Positions 15,395 to 22,679 of a stretch of DNA of 57,024 nt are shown piece by piece. The stretch's first letter is position 1, and each line of letters opens with the position of its first letter. A program made the position numbers and the translations under genes. The stretch lies in NCBI RefSeq assembly GCF_002379585.1, contig NZ_DFUE01000003.1, forward strand, positions 525 to 57,548. Direction: 5' to 3'. The notes under the pieces are model-generated. The model made no database searches. It worked only from the letters and a program-made list of their open reading frames with translations, and was not told the DNA's origin. Source of the stretch: Pseudomonas sp. UBA4194. GTDB taxonomy: Bacteria > Pseudomonadota > Gammaproteobacteria > Pseudomonadales > Pseudomonadaceae.

Positions 15395-16373
15395 GGGCAA
15401 GGCTCGTTACCCGCACACCCAGACCTTCGCCGATGCGTACCAGCTCACCGCTGCCGATGACCTGGCCGTCGACGCACAGCTGCACCGCATCGCCCTGCCC
15501 GCCTGGCACGGTGAGGACGCTGCCTTCGGCCAAGGTGCGCAATTCGGCCAGTGGCAGCTGCCAGCGACCGACCTCGCACACCAAGGTCAGGGGGGTGGTG
15601 TCCAGCGGCTCGGTGGGGGGCGTCGGCATGGGGCAAGTCCTTGGGGTGGAATCGAAATCGAGGGAGGTCAATAATTGCAGGGTGTTGGGCCCCTGGAGCG
15701 CGACGGCAGCGCCGTGCTGGTGGTTGACGACCAGACGCATGCGCGGCTCGAGCATCACCACCGCCCCCGGCACCAGCTCGGCCCAGTCGCCGGGTTCCAG
15801 GCGCTGCCAGCCGCGCTCCAAGGCCACCGGCAAGGCCAGGTGCGGCCAATGGCCCGGGCGGGCCGGCGTGCAGGTCTGCCAATGCTCGGCCAGTCGCTGT
15901 AGCAGGCGCGGGCCCAGTACCAGGCTCAGAGTGTGCTCATCGATACGCAGCCCTACGGCGACCGCCTCGGCGAGCTGCTGTGGGCCCTCGGTGAAGATCA
16001 CCGTGCTGCCCAAAGCCGCTTCCACAGGGTTCAGGGCGTCGAGCAAGGCGAATTCGAACAGCAGGGCCCGTTGGCCAGGATCAGCCGCCTCCAGGGCGGC
16101 GGCCAGATCAGGCGTCAGGCTGTGCAGGGCGTCGGCGCTCAGCCACAGACAACCCGGCTGTTCATCGCAACTGAACGGCAAGCACAGGGCGTCACCCGCA
16201 CTCGTCGGGGCAGCCATGAAGCTGACCTGTCGCACCTGGCCAGCCCAGTGCCAGCTCAAAGGCTCGCGCGGCCGCAACAACAGGTTCAACGCGTCGATCG
16301 CCGTGGATGGCATCACTGGCAACTGCAACGCCTGGGGCGCGTCAACGGGCGACATGGTGGGGGATGTCCTCAT
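15387..16373 (-). CDS. sctQ: T3SS sorting-platform (C-ring) protein SctQ
   Basis: A 328-residue protein. The C-terminal 75 residues form a SpoA/SurfaceAntigen-presentation domain (TPLTLVCEVGRWQLPLAELRTLAEGSVLTVPGGQGDAVQLCVDGQVIGSGELVRIGEGLGVRV), the signature of FliN/SctQ. The N-terminal 240 residues are poorly conserved, as usual for the family. SctQ pods link SctK, SctL and the ATPase below the basal body. The start at 16373 lies inside the end of sctO; a second ATG at 16355 is also possible. I see no internal ATG with a clear binding site that would settle whether a short SctQ-C form is made. Confidence 0.9.
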   Translation of the reverse strand: MRTSPTMSPVDAPQALQLPVMPSTAIDALNLLLRPREPLSWHWAGQVRQVSFMAAPTSAGDALCLPFSCDEQPGCLWLSADALHSLTPDLAAALEAADPGQRALLFEFALLDALNPVEAALGSTVIFTEGPQQLAEAVAVGLRIDEHTLSLVLGPRLLQRLAEHWQTCTPARPGHWPHLALPVALERGWQRLEPGDWAELVPGAVVMLEPRMRLVVNHQHGAAVALQGPNTLQLLTSLDFDSTPRTCPMPTPPTEPLDTTPLTLVCEVGRWQLPLAELRTLAEGSVLTVPGGQGDAVQLCVDGQVIGSGELVRIGEGLGVRVTSLAHE

Positions 16374-16821
16374 TGATCAAGTCGGCCAGGGTTTCAGCGC
16401 GGTGCTGCTCGAGCCGCTGCTGCCGGACGCCGAGATCCGCCAGCGCCTGCACCTGGCGTTGTCGCTGGGCCAGTGCCGCCTGCCGCTGCGCGCACTCCTG
16501 CTCGCTGGCGTCATGGGCGGCGATGGCCTGGTCGCGAGCGTTGTACAGCGCTTGCAGGCCGGCCCGGCCCTGGGCCTCACGGTCCTGGAAGGCTTGCAGT
16601 TCCAAATAGCCCAGCGGCTGGCGCAGTTGCTCTTGCCAATCGGCATCACGCTGCGCTTCATAGCGCTGCTGGTAGAGGCTGCACGCCTGCTCGGCGGCCT
16701 GTCGCTGGTGACACAGCTCGGCGCTTTTGGCTCGCTGTTCGCTTAACGCCCGAGCGGCCTGGCGCTCGCGAAGGGTACGCAGGCGGCTCAGGGCGGTCAG
16801 ATCAGCGGCGGAAACGATCAT
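16342..16821 (-). CDS. sctO: T3SS stalk protein SctO (YscO/HrpO/FliJ-like coiled coil)
   Basis: A 159-residue protein almost wholly made of charged coiled-coil helix, with repeated Arg, Glu, Gln, Ala (about 10-70 and 90-150). This is the form of FliJ/YscO stalks that sit in the ATPase hexamer centre and touch SctV. The call rests on composition, length and position between sctN and sctQ, the place of this gene in Hrp, Ysc and Rhc clusters. Its start overlaps the sctN stop (ATGA) and its end overlaps sctQ by 32 bases. Confidence 0.82.
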   Translation of the reverse strand: MIVSAADLTALSRLRTLRERQAARALSEQRAKSAELCHQRQAAEQACSLYQQRYEAQRDADWQEQLRQPLGYLELQAFQDREAQGRAGLQALYNARDQAIAAHDASEQECAQRQAALAQRQRQVQALADLGVRQQRLEQHRAETLADLINEDIPHHVAR

Positions 16822-18152
16822 TCCAGAAGCCCCGACATGGCTTTGAGGGTGTCGCCGAAGCTTACGTACTGGTCGGCAGGCTGGCGCAGGAACGCCTCAA
16901 TGGCAGGTTGTCTAGCTACGGCGGCATCGATGCCCGCGTCCGTGCCGCTGCGGTACTCGCCCACCCGCAGCAGCAGCTCGACTTCGTCGTACTGGGCCAT
17001 GGATTCACGGATGGCAGCGGCGCAGCGGCGTTGCAGCGGGCGACTGACCGCCTCCATCAGGCGGCTGCGGCTGCGCAGCACATCGATGGCCGGAAAATGA
17101 TTGCGCTGGGCCAGGGCGGCGCTGAGGACGATATGACCGTCCAGGATCGAGGTCACTTCTTCGGCCACCGGGTCGAGGCTGCCGTCGCCCTCCACCAACA
17201 CCGTGTACAGCCCGGTAATGGTACCCATCGCGCCGGGGCCGGCACGTTCGAGCAGCCTGGGCAATGCGGCGAAAAACGACGGCGGAAAGCCGCGGCGGGT
17301 CGGCGGTTCGCCAGCGGCCAGGCCGATCTCTCGTTGCGCCCGGGCGAAACGGGTGACGCTGTCCATCAGCAGCAACACGTGTTTGCCCTGGTCACGAAAA
17401 TACTCCGCCAGGCTGGTGGCAACGTGGGCAGCTTTGACCCGTTCCATGGCGGGACGGTCCGAGGTCGCCACCACGGCCACCGTGCGGGCCCGGGCCGCCG
17501 CGTCCAGTTGTACGTCGAGCAACTCGCGCACTTCCCTGCCCCGTTCGCCGATCAGCCCCAGCACGATCACGTCGGCGTCGGTGCCCTTGACGATACTGGC
17601 CAGCAACGACGACTTGCCCACCCCCGGCTCACCGAAGATGCCCACACGCTGGCCGCGGGCGACGGTCAACAGGCCGTCGATGGCGCGAATGCCCAGTTGC
17701 AGCGGATGCTTGATCAACAGTCGGCTGAACGGCGCGGGCGGTTCGGCGTGCACCGGGTAGCGCTGCACCTGCAGCGGCTGGGTACCTCGGTCGCCGTCCA
17801 GCCATTCACCCAAGGGACTGATGACCCTGCCCAGCAGATGCTCGCCGACGGGCACGCTGAGCAGCTCACCGGTGGGAATCACTTCGCAGCGGGTGGACAA
17901 CCCTTCCAGTTCGCCGATGGGCGTGAGCACGGCTTCGTCATTTTCGAAGCCCACGACTTCGGCGGGAATACCGCGGCCGGTGACCGGGTCGTACAACTGA
18001 CACAGTTCACCGATGCGGGCCATGGGCAGGCTGGCGTAGACCATGATGCCGCGAATGCGCCGCACCCGGCCGCGCACCGGTCGAGGTTGGGCGCTGTGCA
18101 AGCGTTGCGCGAGCCTTGGGACGATGGCGGCGAAGTCGAACGCCGCACTCAT
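16818..18152 (-). CDS. sctN: T3SS ATPase SctN
   Basis: A 444-residue F1-beta-like ATPase. The N-terminal beta-barrel domain (about 1-100) is followed by the catalytic domain with Walker A GEPGVGKS at about 174-181, the family block VLGLIGERGREVRELL (about 198-213), Walker B HVLLLMDSVTRFA (about 256-268), LPRLLERAGPGAMGTITGLYTVLVEGDG, and DPVAEEVTSILDGHIVLS; the C-terminal helical domain ends about 444. SctN strips chaperones from substrates and unfolds them. Catalytic residues are all present, so the motor should be active. It overlaps both neighbours by ATGA. Confidence 0.97.
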   Translation of the reverse strand: MSAAFDFAAIVPRLAQRLHSAQPRPVRGRVRRIRGIMVYASLPMARIGELCQLYDPVTGRGIPAEVVGFENDEAVLTPIGELEGLSTRCEVIPTGELLSVPVGEHLLGRVISPLGEWLDGDRGTQPLQVQRYPVHAEPPAPFSRLLIKHPLQLGIRAIDGLLTVARGQRVGIFGEPGVGKSSLLASIVKGTDADVIVLGLIGERGREVRELLDVQLDAAARARTVAVVATSDRPAMERVKAAHVATSLAEYFRDQGKHVLLLMDSVTRFARAQREIGLAAGEPPTRRGFPPSFFAALPRLLERAGPGAMGTITGLYTVLVEGDGSLDPVAEEVTSILDGHIVLSAALAQRNHFPAIDVLRSRSRLMEAVSRPLQRRCAAAIRESMAQYDEVELLLRVGEYRSGTDAGIDAAVARQPAIEAFLRQPADQYVSFGDTLKAMSGLLE

Positions 18153-18715
18153 CGCGCCAGCCCCAGGGCGTTGCGCAGGCCCTGCAGTTGCGCGTCCAGG
18201 CTCAGGTCGATCACCGCCGCCGGGCTGCTCAGCAGTGCCTGGCGTGGACCGAGCGCCGCGTCCTTGAGTACTTCGATACGCGGATCATCACCGAGCAGTT
18301 CGCCTACCGCCCTGTGGTGTTCGGGCGCGACGCGCAGGGTCAATCGGTGTTCGTCGCGAAAGGTCGGCAGGGCCTTGCGCACCAGCCCGGCCAGCAACGC
18401 TTCATGGTCCTGGTCTTCGAGCAACTGGCGCACGGCGTCCAACGCCAGCGCCGCCAATTGCCCCTCCAGCCCTGAAAGGTAACGGTCTACCTGCCCATGA
18501 GTGGCGAGCAACAGCGCTGCTGCCGCCGCAGCGCCCTCTTCCCGGCCTTGCGCAAAGCCTTCGGCGCGCGCTTGCTCGACGGTTTGCGCGGTGCCTTCGA
18601 GCAACGACGCCGCTTGCTGGCGAGCCTGCTCGAGGAACGCGTAACCTTCGGTCCAATGCTGCGCTTCGGCGGGGCTGAGGATGCGCTTGCCGGGCTGGCT
18701 GGGCAGTTGGCTCAC
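18149..18715 (-). CDS. sctL: T3SS stator protein SctL (NolV/HrpE/YscL-like)
   Basis: A 188-residue protein that starts at a GTG overlapping the sctK stop (GTGA). The middle (about 30-80) is a helical, Ala/Gln/Glu-rich region of the FliH/HrpE kind (AEGFAQGREEGAAAAAALL); the C-terminal part (RHRLTLRVAPEHHRAVGELLGDDPRIEVLKDAALGPRQALLSSP) is the V-ATPase-E-like domain that binds the ATPase. It acts as a dimeric stator between SctN and SctQ. Position in the sctK-sctL-sctN order strengthens the call. Confidence 0.88.
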   Translation of the reverse strand: MSQLPSQPGKRILSPAEAQHWTEGYAFLEQARQQAASLLEGTAQTVEQARAEGFAQGREEGAAAAAALLLATHGQVDRYLSGLEGQLAALALDAVRQLLEDQDHEALLAGLVRKALPTFRDEHRLTLRVAPEHHRAVGELLGDDPRIEVLKDAALGPRQALLSSPAAVIDLSLDAQLQGLRNALGLAR

Positions 18716-19380
18716 AGGCCGCCCTCGCCTTGGGCGTTGCGCCATTGCACCACGCTGCGCATGATCGCCGGGCCGCGTTGCAGTACCGGTTCAGGCAGAC
18801 TTTCGGTGCTGCGCCGGTCGCGGACTTTCAGACGCTGCCAGGCGCCCAGTGCGCGAGGTTGATCATTGAGCCAGGCATGCAGGCAATTCTCGCCCTCGCG
18901 GCTGACCGCTTCGTCCAGCGCTTCAAGGCCGGCGGGCAGCGGCTCGTCGCTGGCCAATTCGCGGCTGTTCAATGCCAACTGATACAGGGCGTCACCAAAC
19001 CTCTCACGCAATTGCAGAACCTGCGCTGCGCGGATCTCGCCGGTGAAGGCGCGGGCCCAGTACACCACCCCACAGGCACGGCTGAGCGCGTCGATGTCCA
19101 TGGCGGGCAGCATTGACGCGGGCACATCGGCAGCGACCGGTGGGGTCAGTTGGTCCAACGGCGAGAGGCCATGACGCTGCTCCAGCAACCGTGTCAGGCG
19201 GCTTTGGAACCGGGGTTGCTCGAGCATGGCCTGCAAGGTGGTCAAGGGCAGGCCCAGGCCTTCGAAACAGGCCTGCAGGCGGCTCAGGTGCACAGCGCTC
19301 AGGGGTTGCGCGGCGAACTCGGTCCAGTCGGGTTGCAACGGGGTGTTCAGGGCAGCACTGCTCATGGCATGGGTACTCAT
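18712..19380 (-). CDS. sctK: T3SS sorting-platform adaptor SctK (NolU/HrpD-like)
   Basis: A 222-residue soluble protein with no obvious motif. The helical central part (about 90-165, LSRACGVVYWARAFTGEIRAAQVLQLRERFGDALYQLAL) resembles NolU/HrpD/SctK proteins, which join the cytosolic pods to SctD. The call depends mainly on size and on its place between sctJ and sctL, which is the nolU position in rhizobial clusters. Its start overlaps the sctJ stop (ATGA). Confidence 0.75.
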   Translation of the reverse strand: MSTHAMSSAALNTPLQPDWTEFAAQPLSAVHLSRLQACFEGLGLPLTTLQAMLEQPRFQSRLTRLLEQRHGLSPLDQLTPPVAADVPASMLPAMDIDALSRACGVVYWARAFTGEIRAAQVLQLRERFGDALYQLALNSRELASDEPLPAGLEALDEAVSREGENCLHAWLNDQPRALGAWQRLKVRDRRSTESLPEPVLQRGPAIMRSVVQWRNAQGEGGL

Positions 19381-20144
19381 GGTTGCTGAACGAGGGCGTA
19401 ACTGTGGGGCCGGCGGTCGCGGCGAATCAGGTAGATCAGCGCACCCGCCAGCGCGACGATCATCAGGGCCATGATGCTGAATATCAGGGTGGCCAAGCTG
19501 CTGCTGGAGGCGAGAATCCAGATGCCCATGAAGGATTTGAGCGGCGGCGCCACTTGCTCTGCACTTCTGGCTGCCGCTTCCACGGGGATCACCGAGACGC
19601 CGTCGTAGCTCAGGCCGGAGATGCCGTTGGCCACCAGCGTCTTGATCTGTGGGATCAGTCGCTGTACGTCCATACCGGCCTCATAGCGGATGAACACCGA
19701 CGCCGAAGACGGGGCCACATTGCGCTTGAGCAGATCGTTGTCCGGCAGCACCACATGGACGCGGGCCGAAACCACGCCATCGACTTCGGAAACGGTGTGC
19801 GCCAGTTCTTCGCTCAGGGCATAGATCAACTGCGCCCGCTCCTGCACGGGCGAGGACACCAGGCCGTTGCTCTTGAACACCTGGCCCAGGTTGGCAAAGT
19901 CCTGGCGAGGCAGACCCGCCTCGTCGAGGATGGTCATGGCTTCGGCGAAGCGGTCTTCGGCAACGGTCACGGTCAGACGCCCGTCCTTTTGCACCACCCG
20001 GCCCGCCGGAATGCCCTGGTGCAGCAAGGCGGCAACCATGCTGTTAGCCTCGCGCTCGGACAAATTGGTGTAGAGCTCGGTCTTGCAAGCCTGCAGCATG
20101 CACAGCAATGCTGCCAGGGCGATCAATCGGGCCAGTCGTCTCAT
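19377..20144 (-). CDS. sctJ: T3SS inner-ring lipoprotein SctJ
   Basis: A 255-residue lipoprotein of the YscJ/FliF-N family. Signal peptide with lipobox LQAC (Cys20), then KTELYTNLSEREANSMVAALLHQGIPA, the typical first ring-building motif, LDEAGLPR, QVFKSNGLVSSPVQERAQLIYALSEELAHTVSEVDGVVSARVHVVLP (the most conserved block) and a C-terminal transmembrane helix (about 215-240, LATLIFSIMALMIVALAGALIYLI) followed by a basic tail. I chose the ATG at 20144, which gives a normal signal peptide. SctJ forms the periplasmic inner-membrane ring with SctD. Confidence 0.97.
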   Translation of the reverse strand: MRRLARLIALAALLCMLQACKTELYTNLSEREANSMVAALLHQGIPAGRVVQKDGRLTVTVAEDRFAEAMTILDEAGLPRQDFANLGQVFKSNGLVSSPVQERAQLIYALSEELAHTVSEVDGVVSARVHVVLPDNDLLKRNVAPSSASVFIRYEAGMDVQRLIPQIKTLVANGISGLSYDGVSVIPVEAAARSAEQVAPPLKSFMGIWILASSSSLATLIFSIMALMIVALAGALIYLIRRDRRPHSYALVQQP

Positions 20145-20169
20145 GCCTTGTCGTCCATCCTGAGCGCTG

Positions 20170-20592
20170 TCATTGGCCACGCAACAGTGTGTTGGCGGCG
20201 CCTGATACCTGGGTGGCACCGCGCACCACCATCTGGGTTTCGATGGAATGGTCGAACATGACGCTCAGGGAATCGACCACTTGCTTGAGCTGCTGGTCGG
20301 TGGTTTTCGGTTGCCCGCTTTCAGCGCTCTGGCCGGGTTGCGCGGGCGGCTGCATGGGCGATTGCTGTGGCGCCTGGCCGGCTCCGTGCGCAGCGAAGCG
20401 TTGGCTGCGGTCGATGAACCCGTCCAGGTTGTCCATGACCTTGGCCCCCAGCTGGCTGGGGCTCGCACCTTGCGGCACGGCCTGGGCCTGCTGGGCCATG
20501 TGCTCGAAAATACTTTGAGACGCGGGGCTGGCGATGTCCTGGCCAACGGTGGGCGGTGGAAGCGGCAAACTGGTGGTAACAGGCAGCGTCAT
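20170..20592 (-). CDS. sctI: T3SS inner rod protein SctI (NolB/NopB-like)
   Basis: A 140-residue protein: a Pro/Gln-rich flexible N-terminal 95 residues and a conserved C-terminal helix region (DQQLKQVVDSLSVMFDHSIETQMVVRGATQVSGAANTLLRGQ) that fits the SctI/HrpB/NolB end, where the helix packs against the export gate and needle. It stands just before sctJ, the usual sctI-sctJ pair. The ATG at 20592 has AAGGG 8 bases upstream; a TTG two codons earlier is less likely. It is probably itself exported. Confidence 0.82.
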   Translation of the reverse strand: MTLPVTTSLPLPPPTVGQDIASPASQSIFEHMAQQAQAVPQGASPSQLGAKVMDNLDGFIDRSQRFAAHGAGQAPQQSPMQPPAQPGQSAESGQPKTTDQQLKQVVDSLSVMFDHSIETQMVVRGATQVSGAANTLLRGQ

Positions 20593-20649
20593 GGCCAATA
20601 CCCTTGCAAGCGGAAGAAGAAACGGGGCGCCCGGGCTCGCCCCGACGGT

Positions 20650-20859
20650 TTACTCGTCGGACATGCCTTCGTTCAGAATCTCGTTGGCCTTGGGCATGAT
20701 GATCATTTGTCCGGCAACAGTGATGGCACCGGTGATCATGGTGTCGGTGAACTCTTCGTCGGTCATGCCAGTGGCACTGTCGACGGCGGCGTTGAACTCA
20801 GTTTCGCCGCTGGCGGGTTCGGCGCCTGCGGCGCTGGGGTCGATCGAGTTGACAGCCAT
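20650..20859 (-). CDS. 69-residue acidic T3SS protein between sctC1 and sctI; needle (SctF) candidate
   Basis: A 69-residue acidic protein with a very good ribosome binding site (AAGGAGA, 7 bases from ATG). The flexible N terminus (MAVNSIDPSAAGAEPASGE) is followed by a helix with a hydrophobic core (EEFTDTMITGAITVAGQMIIMPKANEILNEG). Size, lack of Cys and Trp, flexible start and position before the inner rod gene suit the needle subunit SctF, which is otherwise missing from the cluster. A second candidate is the 55-residue gene at 12082-12249. I recognise neither as a named family, so the role is inference. Confidence 0.65.
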   Translation of the reverse strand: MAVNSIDPSAAGAEPASGETEFNAAVDSATGMTDEEFTDTMITGAITVAGQMIIMPKANEILNEGMSDE

Positions 20860-20919
20860 TTACGTCTCCTTGCGGGTGATGGCCTGACGGCCTGGGTGGG
20901 TAAAGGAATGAAGTGGAAG

Positions 20920-21534
20920 TCAGCGGCTCTGGGACACCACCTGGGGCTCGGCGCCACCGCGGAAGACCCGCACGCCCCGTTCGGCGCCCGGGCCGGATAC
21001 CTTGGGCCGCAGCGCTGCCAGACGTTGGTCGACCATCGCCACATAGCCCGGCGGGCCCGACACGCTGACTACCGAGTGGGCGGCGTCGTAATCGACGGCG
21101 ATGCGTTCGCCGTTGAACGCCAGTTGCTGCAGGGTGGCGTCCACCGCCAGTGCATTGAGCCTGGAGGTGTCGAAGATGCGGTTTTGCAGATTCTTGTCCG
21201 AGTCGACGAACAGGGTACTGCCGTCGAAATACCAGACCAGACCATTGGCACTGGTCACACGAGAAATGAATTCGTGCACCGAGCCGGCCTTGAGCTTGCC
21301 ATGCACCTTGCCCTTGACCTGCTCGGTCATGACGACAGGCACATTGAGGTTGCGGCCCAGCTCGCCGAGCACGCCGCGCACGTCCTGGTCGATCACCAGA
21401 TAGTCGTAAGGCTGCAGCAGCCAGGGCTCATCTTCCTGCGCGGCGACGCTCGACGCTGCGCAGAGCACCGTCGCCAGCACCCAGGCCCTGGCGGCCCACT
21501 GCTTGAAGGGGCGTAAACAACGAACTGGAATCAT
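20920..21534 (-). CDS. sctC1: N-terminal secretin half, RhcC1/NolW type (SctC N0-N1 domains)
   Basis: A 204-residue protein with a Sec signal peptide (cleavage near AAQA, residue 33) and two small domains: an N0 domain (about 40-105, LVIDQDVRGVLGELGRNLNVPVVMTEQVKGKVHGKL, then EFISRVTSANGLVWYFDGSTLFV) and an N1-like domain (about 125-185, IAVDYDAAHSVVSVSGPPGYVAMVDQRL). This is the periplasmic part of T3SS secretins, without the channel. In rhizobia this half is a separate gene (nolW/rhcC1). The channel half is 12.8 kb away at the other end of the cluster. It opens the long T3SS transcription unit and is divergent from the TadD-like gene. Confidence 0.9.
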   Translation of the reverse strand: MIPVRCLRPFKQWAARAWVLATVLCAASSVAAQEDEPWLLQPYDYLVIDQDVRGVLGELGRNLNVPVVMTEQVKGKVHGKLKAGSVHEFISRVTSANGLVWYFDGSTLFVDSDKNLQNRIFDTSRLNALAVDATLQQLAFNGERIAVDYDAAHSVVSVSGPPGYVAMVDQRLAALRPKVSGPGAERGVRVFRGGAEPQVVSQSR

Positions 21535-21641
21535 CGATTGGCGCCATCCACGATCGAGGCTTGGGCTTCAAGCCGGCTTGGCATTTGTGCATTTACAGTG
21601 CGCAGAACGATTCATGCGCGCAATCGGCGATGGTGGTTAAT

Positions 21642-21657
21642 GTGTCGGACCTGACAC
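21642..21657. promoter_or_regulatory. Dyad GTGTC-N6-GACAC in the sctC1/TadD-like divergent promoter region
   Basis: An inverted repeat with perfect 5-base arms and partial symmetry inside the spacer, lying in the 250 bases between two divergent starts (21534 and 21786). It is the only strong dyad there and is a candidate operator for the main T3SS unit. No HrpL box or sigma-54 promoter with correct spacing is seen in this region. Confidence 0.45.
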
Positions 21658-21785
21658 TTTCGGCCCGAGAAATGCGCGATAGTGAACTTAACCCGGGTTG
21701 TCCAGTCACCCATGGGCTGCATCAAGCGCTCATCTGTGTAGAACATTCGATCGATGGCCGCCAGGCCTTCGTAAAGGAGTCGTGT

Positions 21786-22592
21786 TTGTCACCACTGCAT
21801 TGGCCACACCTGTCGCTTTTTGCTGCTTGCGCCGTACTCGCGGCGTGCTCTTCCACACCTTCCAACACTTCGGCCACTGGCCCCGCCGACGAGCAGGCAC
21901 GGCTGCTGCAACTGGCCAGCGACGTCGAACGACGGGGCGATCCCGGTTCGGCGGTGGCGCTGTACGAGCGTGCCGCCGTGGTGTCCAATCAGGACCCTCA
22001 GGTGATGCGCGAACTCGGCAGTGCCCGCCTCGCCGCAGGTGACGCCCAAGGCGCCGCTCGGGCGTTTCGCGGCGCGTTGGCCAAGCAGCCTGACGATGCC
22101 CAGGCCCTGCTGGGGCTGGGCACCGCGCAGTTGCAGGCGGGCGAACCGACCGGCGCGGCCCAGACCCTGAGCCGTGCGGCGCCTCGGGTGGACAGCGCCA
22201 GCGCCTACAACCGCTGGGGCGCGGCCGCCGTGATGGCGGGCGATACCGAAGCCGCTGTGAATGCCTTTCGCCAGGCCAGCCAGCGCGAGCCGGGTAATCT
22301 GGACATTCGCACCAACTTCGCGTTGGCCCTGGCGCTCAATGGCGAGTTTGCTCCCGCTCAAGCCGAGATCGCTCAGGTCGTCCGCTCGCCCCTGGTCAAG
22401 CCCAGCCATCAGCGTCAACAGTTGCTGATCCTGACCTTGGCCGGCAAGGACGTGGAGGCCGGCCGGGTGTTTGCCGACATGCCCCGAACACAGCGCGATC
22501 GGTTGCTGACCCAGGCCAGAGCCATCCGCGCGCTGGATGATCCCGCCCAGCGCGCCAGGGCCGTCGGCGTGCTGGCTCGCGACGCGCGCTGA
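21786..22592 (+). CDS. TadD-like TPR lipoprotein flanking the T3SS cluster
   Basis: A 268-residue lipoprotein: lipobox L-A-A-C with Cys21, then about five TPR units (LLQLASDVERRGDPGSAVALYERAAVVS; VMRELGSARLAAGDAQGAARAFRGAL; ALLGLGTAQLQAGEPTGAAQTL; AYNRWGAAAVMAGDTEAAVNAFRQA; IRTNFALALALNGEFAPAQAEI) and a C-terminal HQRQQLLILTLAGKDVEAG block. The N-xx-A-L-A-L-x-G and R-Q-x-L-x-L-x-L-x-G repeats are those of TadD of Tad pili. I chose the TTG at 21786 because AAAGGAG lies 6 bases upstream and it gives a proper lipoprotein signal; earlier in-frame residues do not. TadD helps assemble the Tad secretin and pilus machine. Confidence 0.75.
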   Translation: MSPLHWPHLSLFAACAVLAACSSTPSNTSATGPADEQARLLQLASDVERRGDPGSAVALYERAAVVSNQDPQVMRELGSARLAAGDAQGAARAFRGALAKQPDDAQALLGLGTAQLQAGEPTGAAQTLSRAAPRVDSASAYNRWGAAAVMAGDTEAAVNAFRQASQREPGNLDIRTNFALALALNGEFAPAQAEIAQVVRSPLVKPSHQRQQLLILTLAGKDVEAGRVFADMPRTQRDRLLTQARAIRALDDPAQRARAVGVLARDAR

Positions 22593-22679
22593 AGGCGTGC
22601 CCGGCAGCCCACAAACCTCGGATAATTCGGTATTCTTGGCGCCCTACCGCGCCCATGCCTCTCAAACAAGGAACACCGA

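Noticed and set aside
16342..16821. SctP (ruler) identity for the coiled-coil gene after sctN
   Set aside because: Its length, coiled-coil composition and place directly after sctN fit SctO; it lacks the Pro/Gln-rich region and T3S4 domain of SctP.
21570..21600. Possible sigma-54 promoter (TGGCA...TGCA) before sctC1/TadD-like gene
   Set aside because: The distance between the GG and GC elements is too short by about three bases, and no bacterial enhancer-binding protein gene is nearby.
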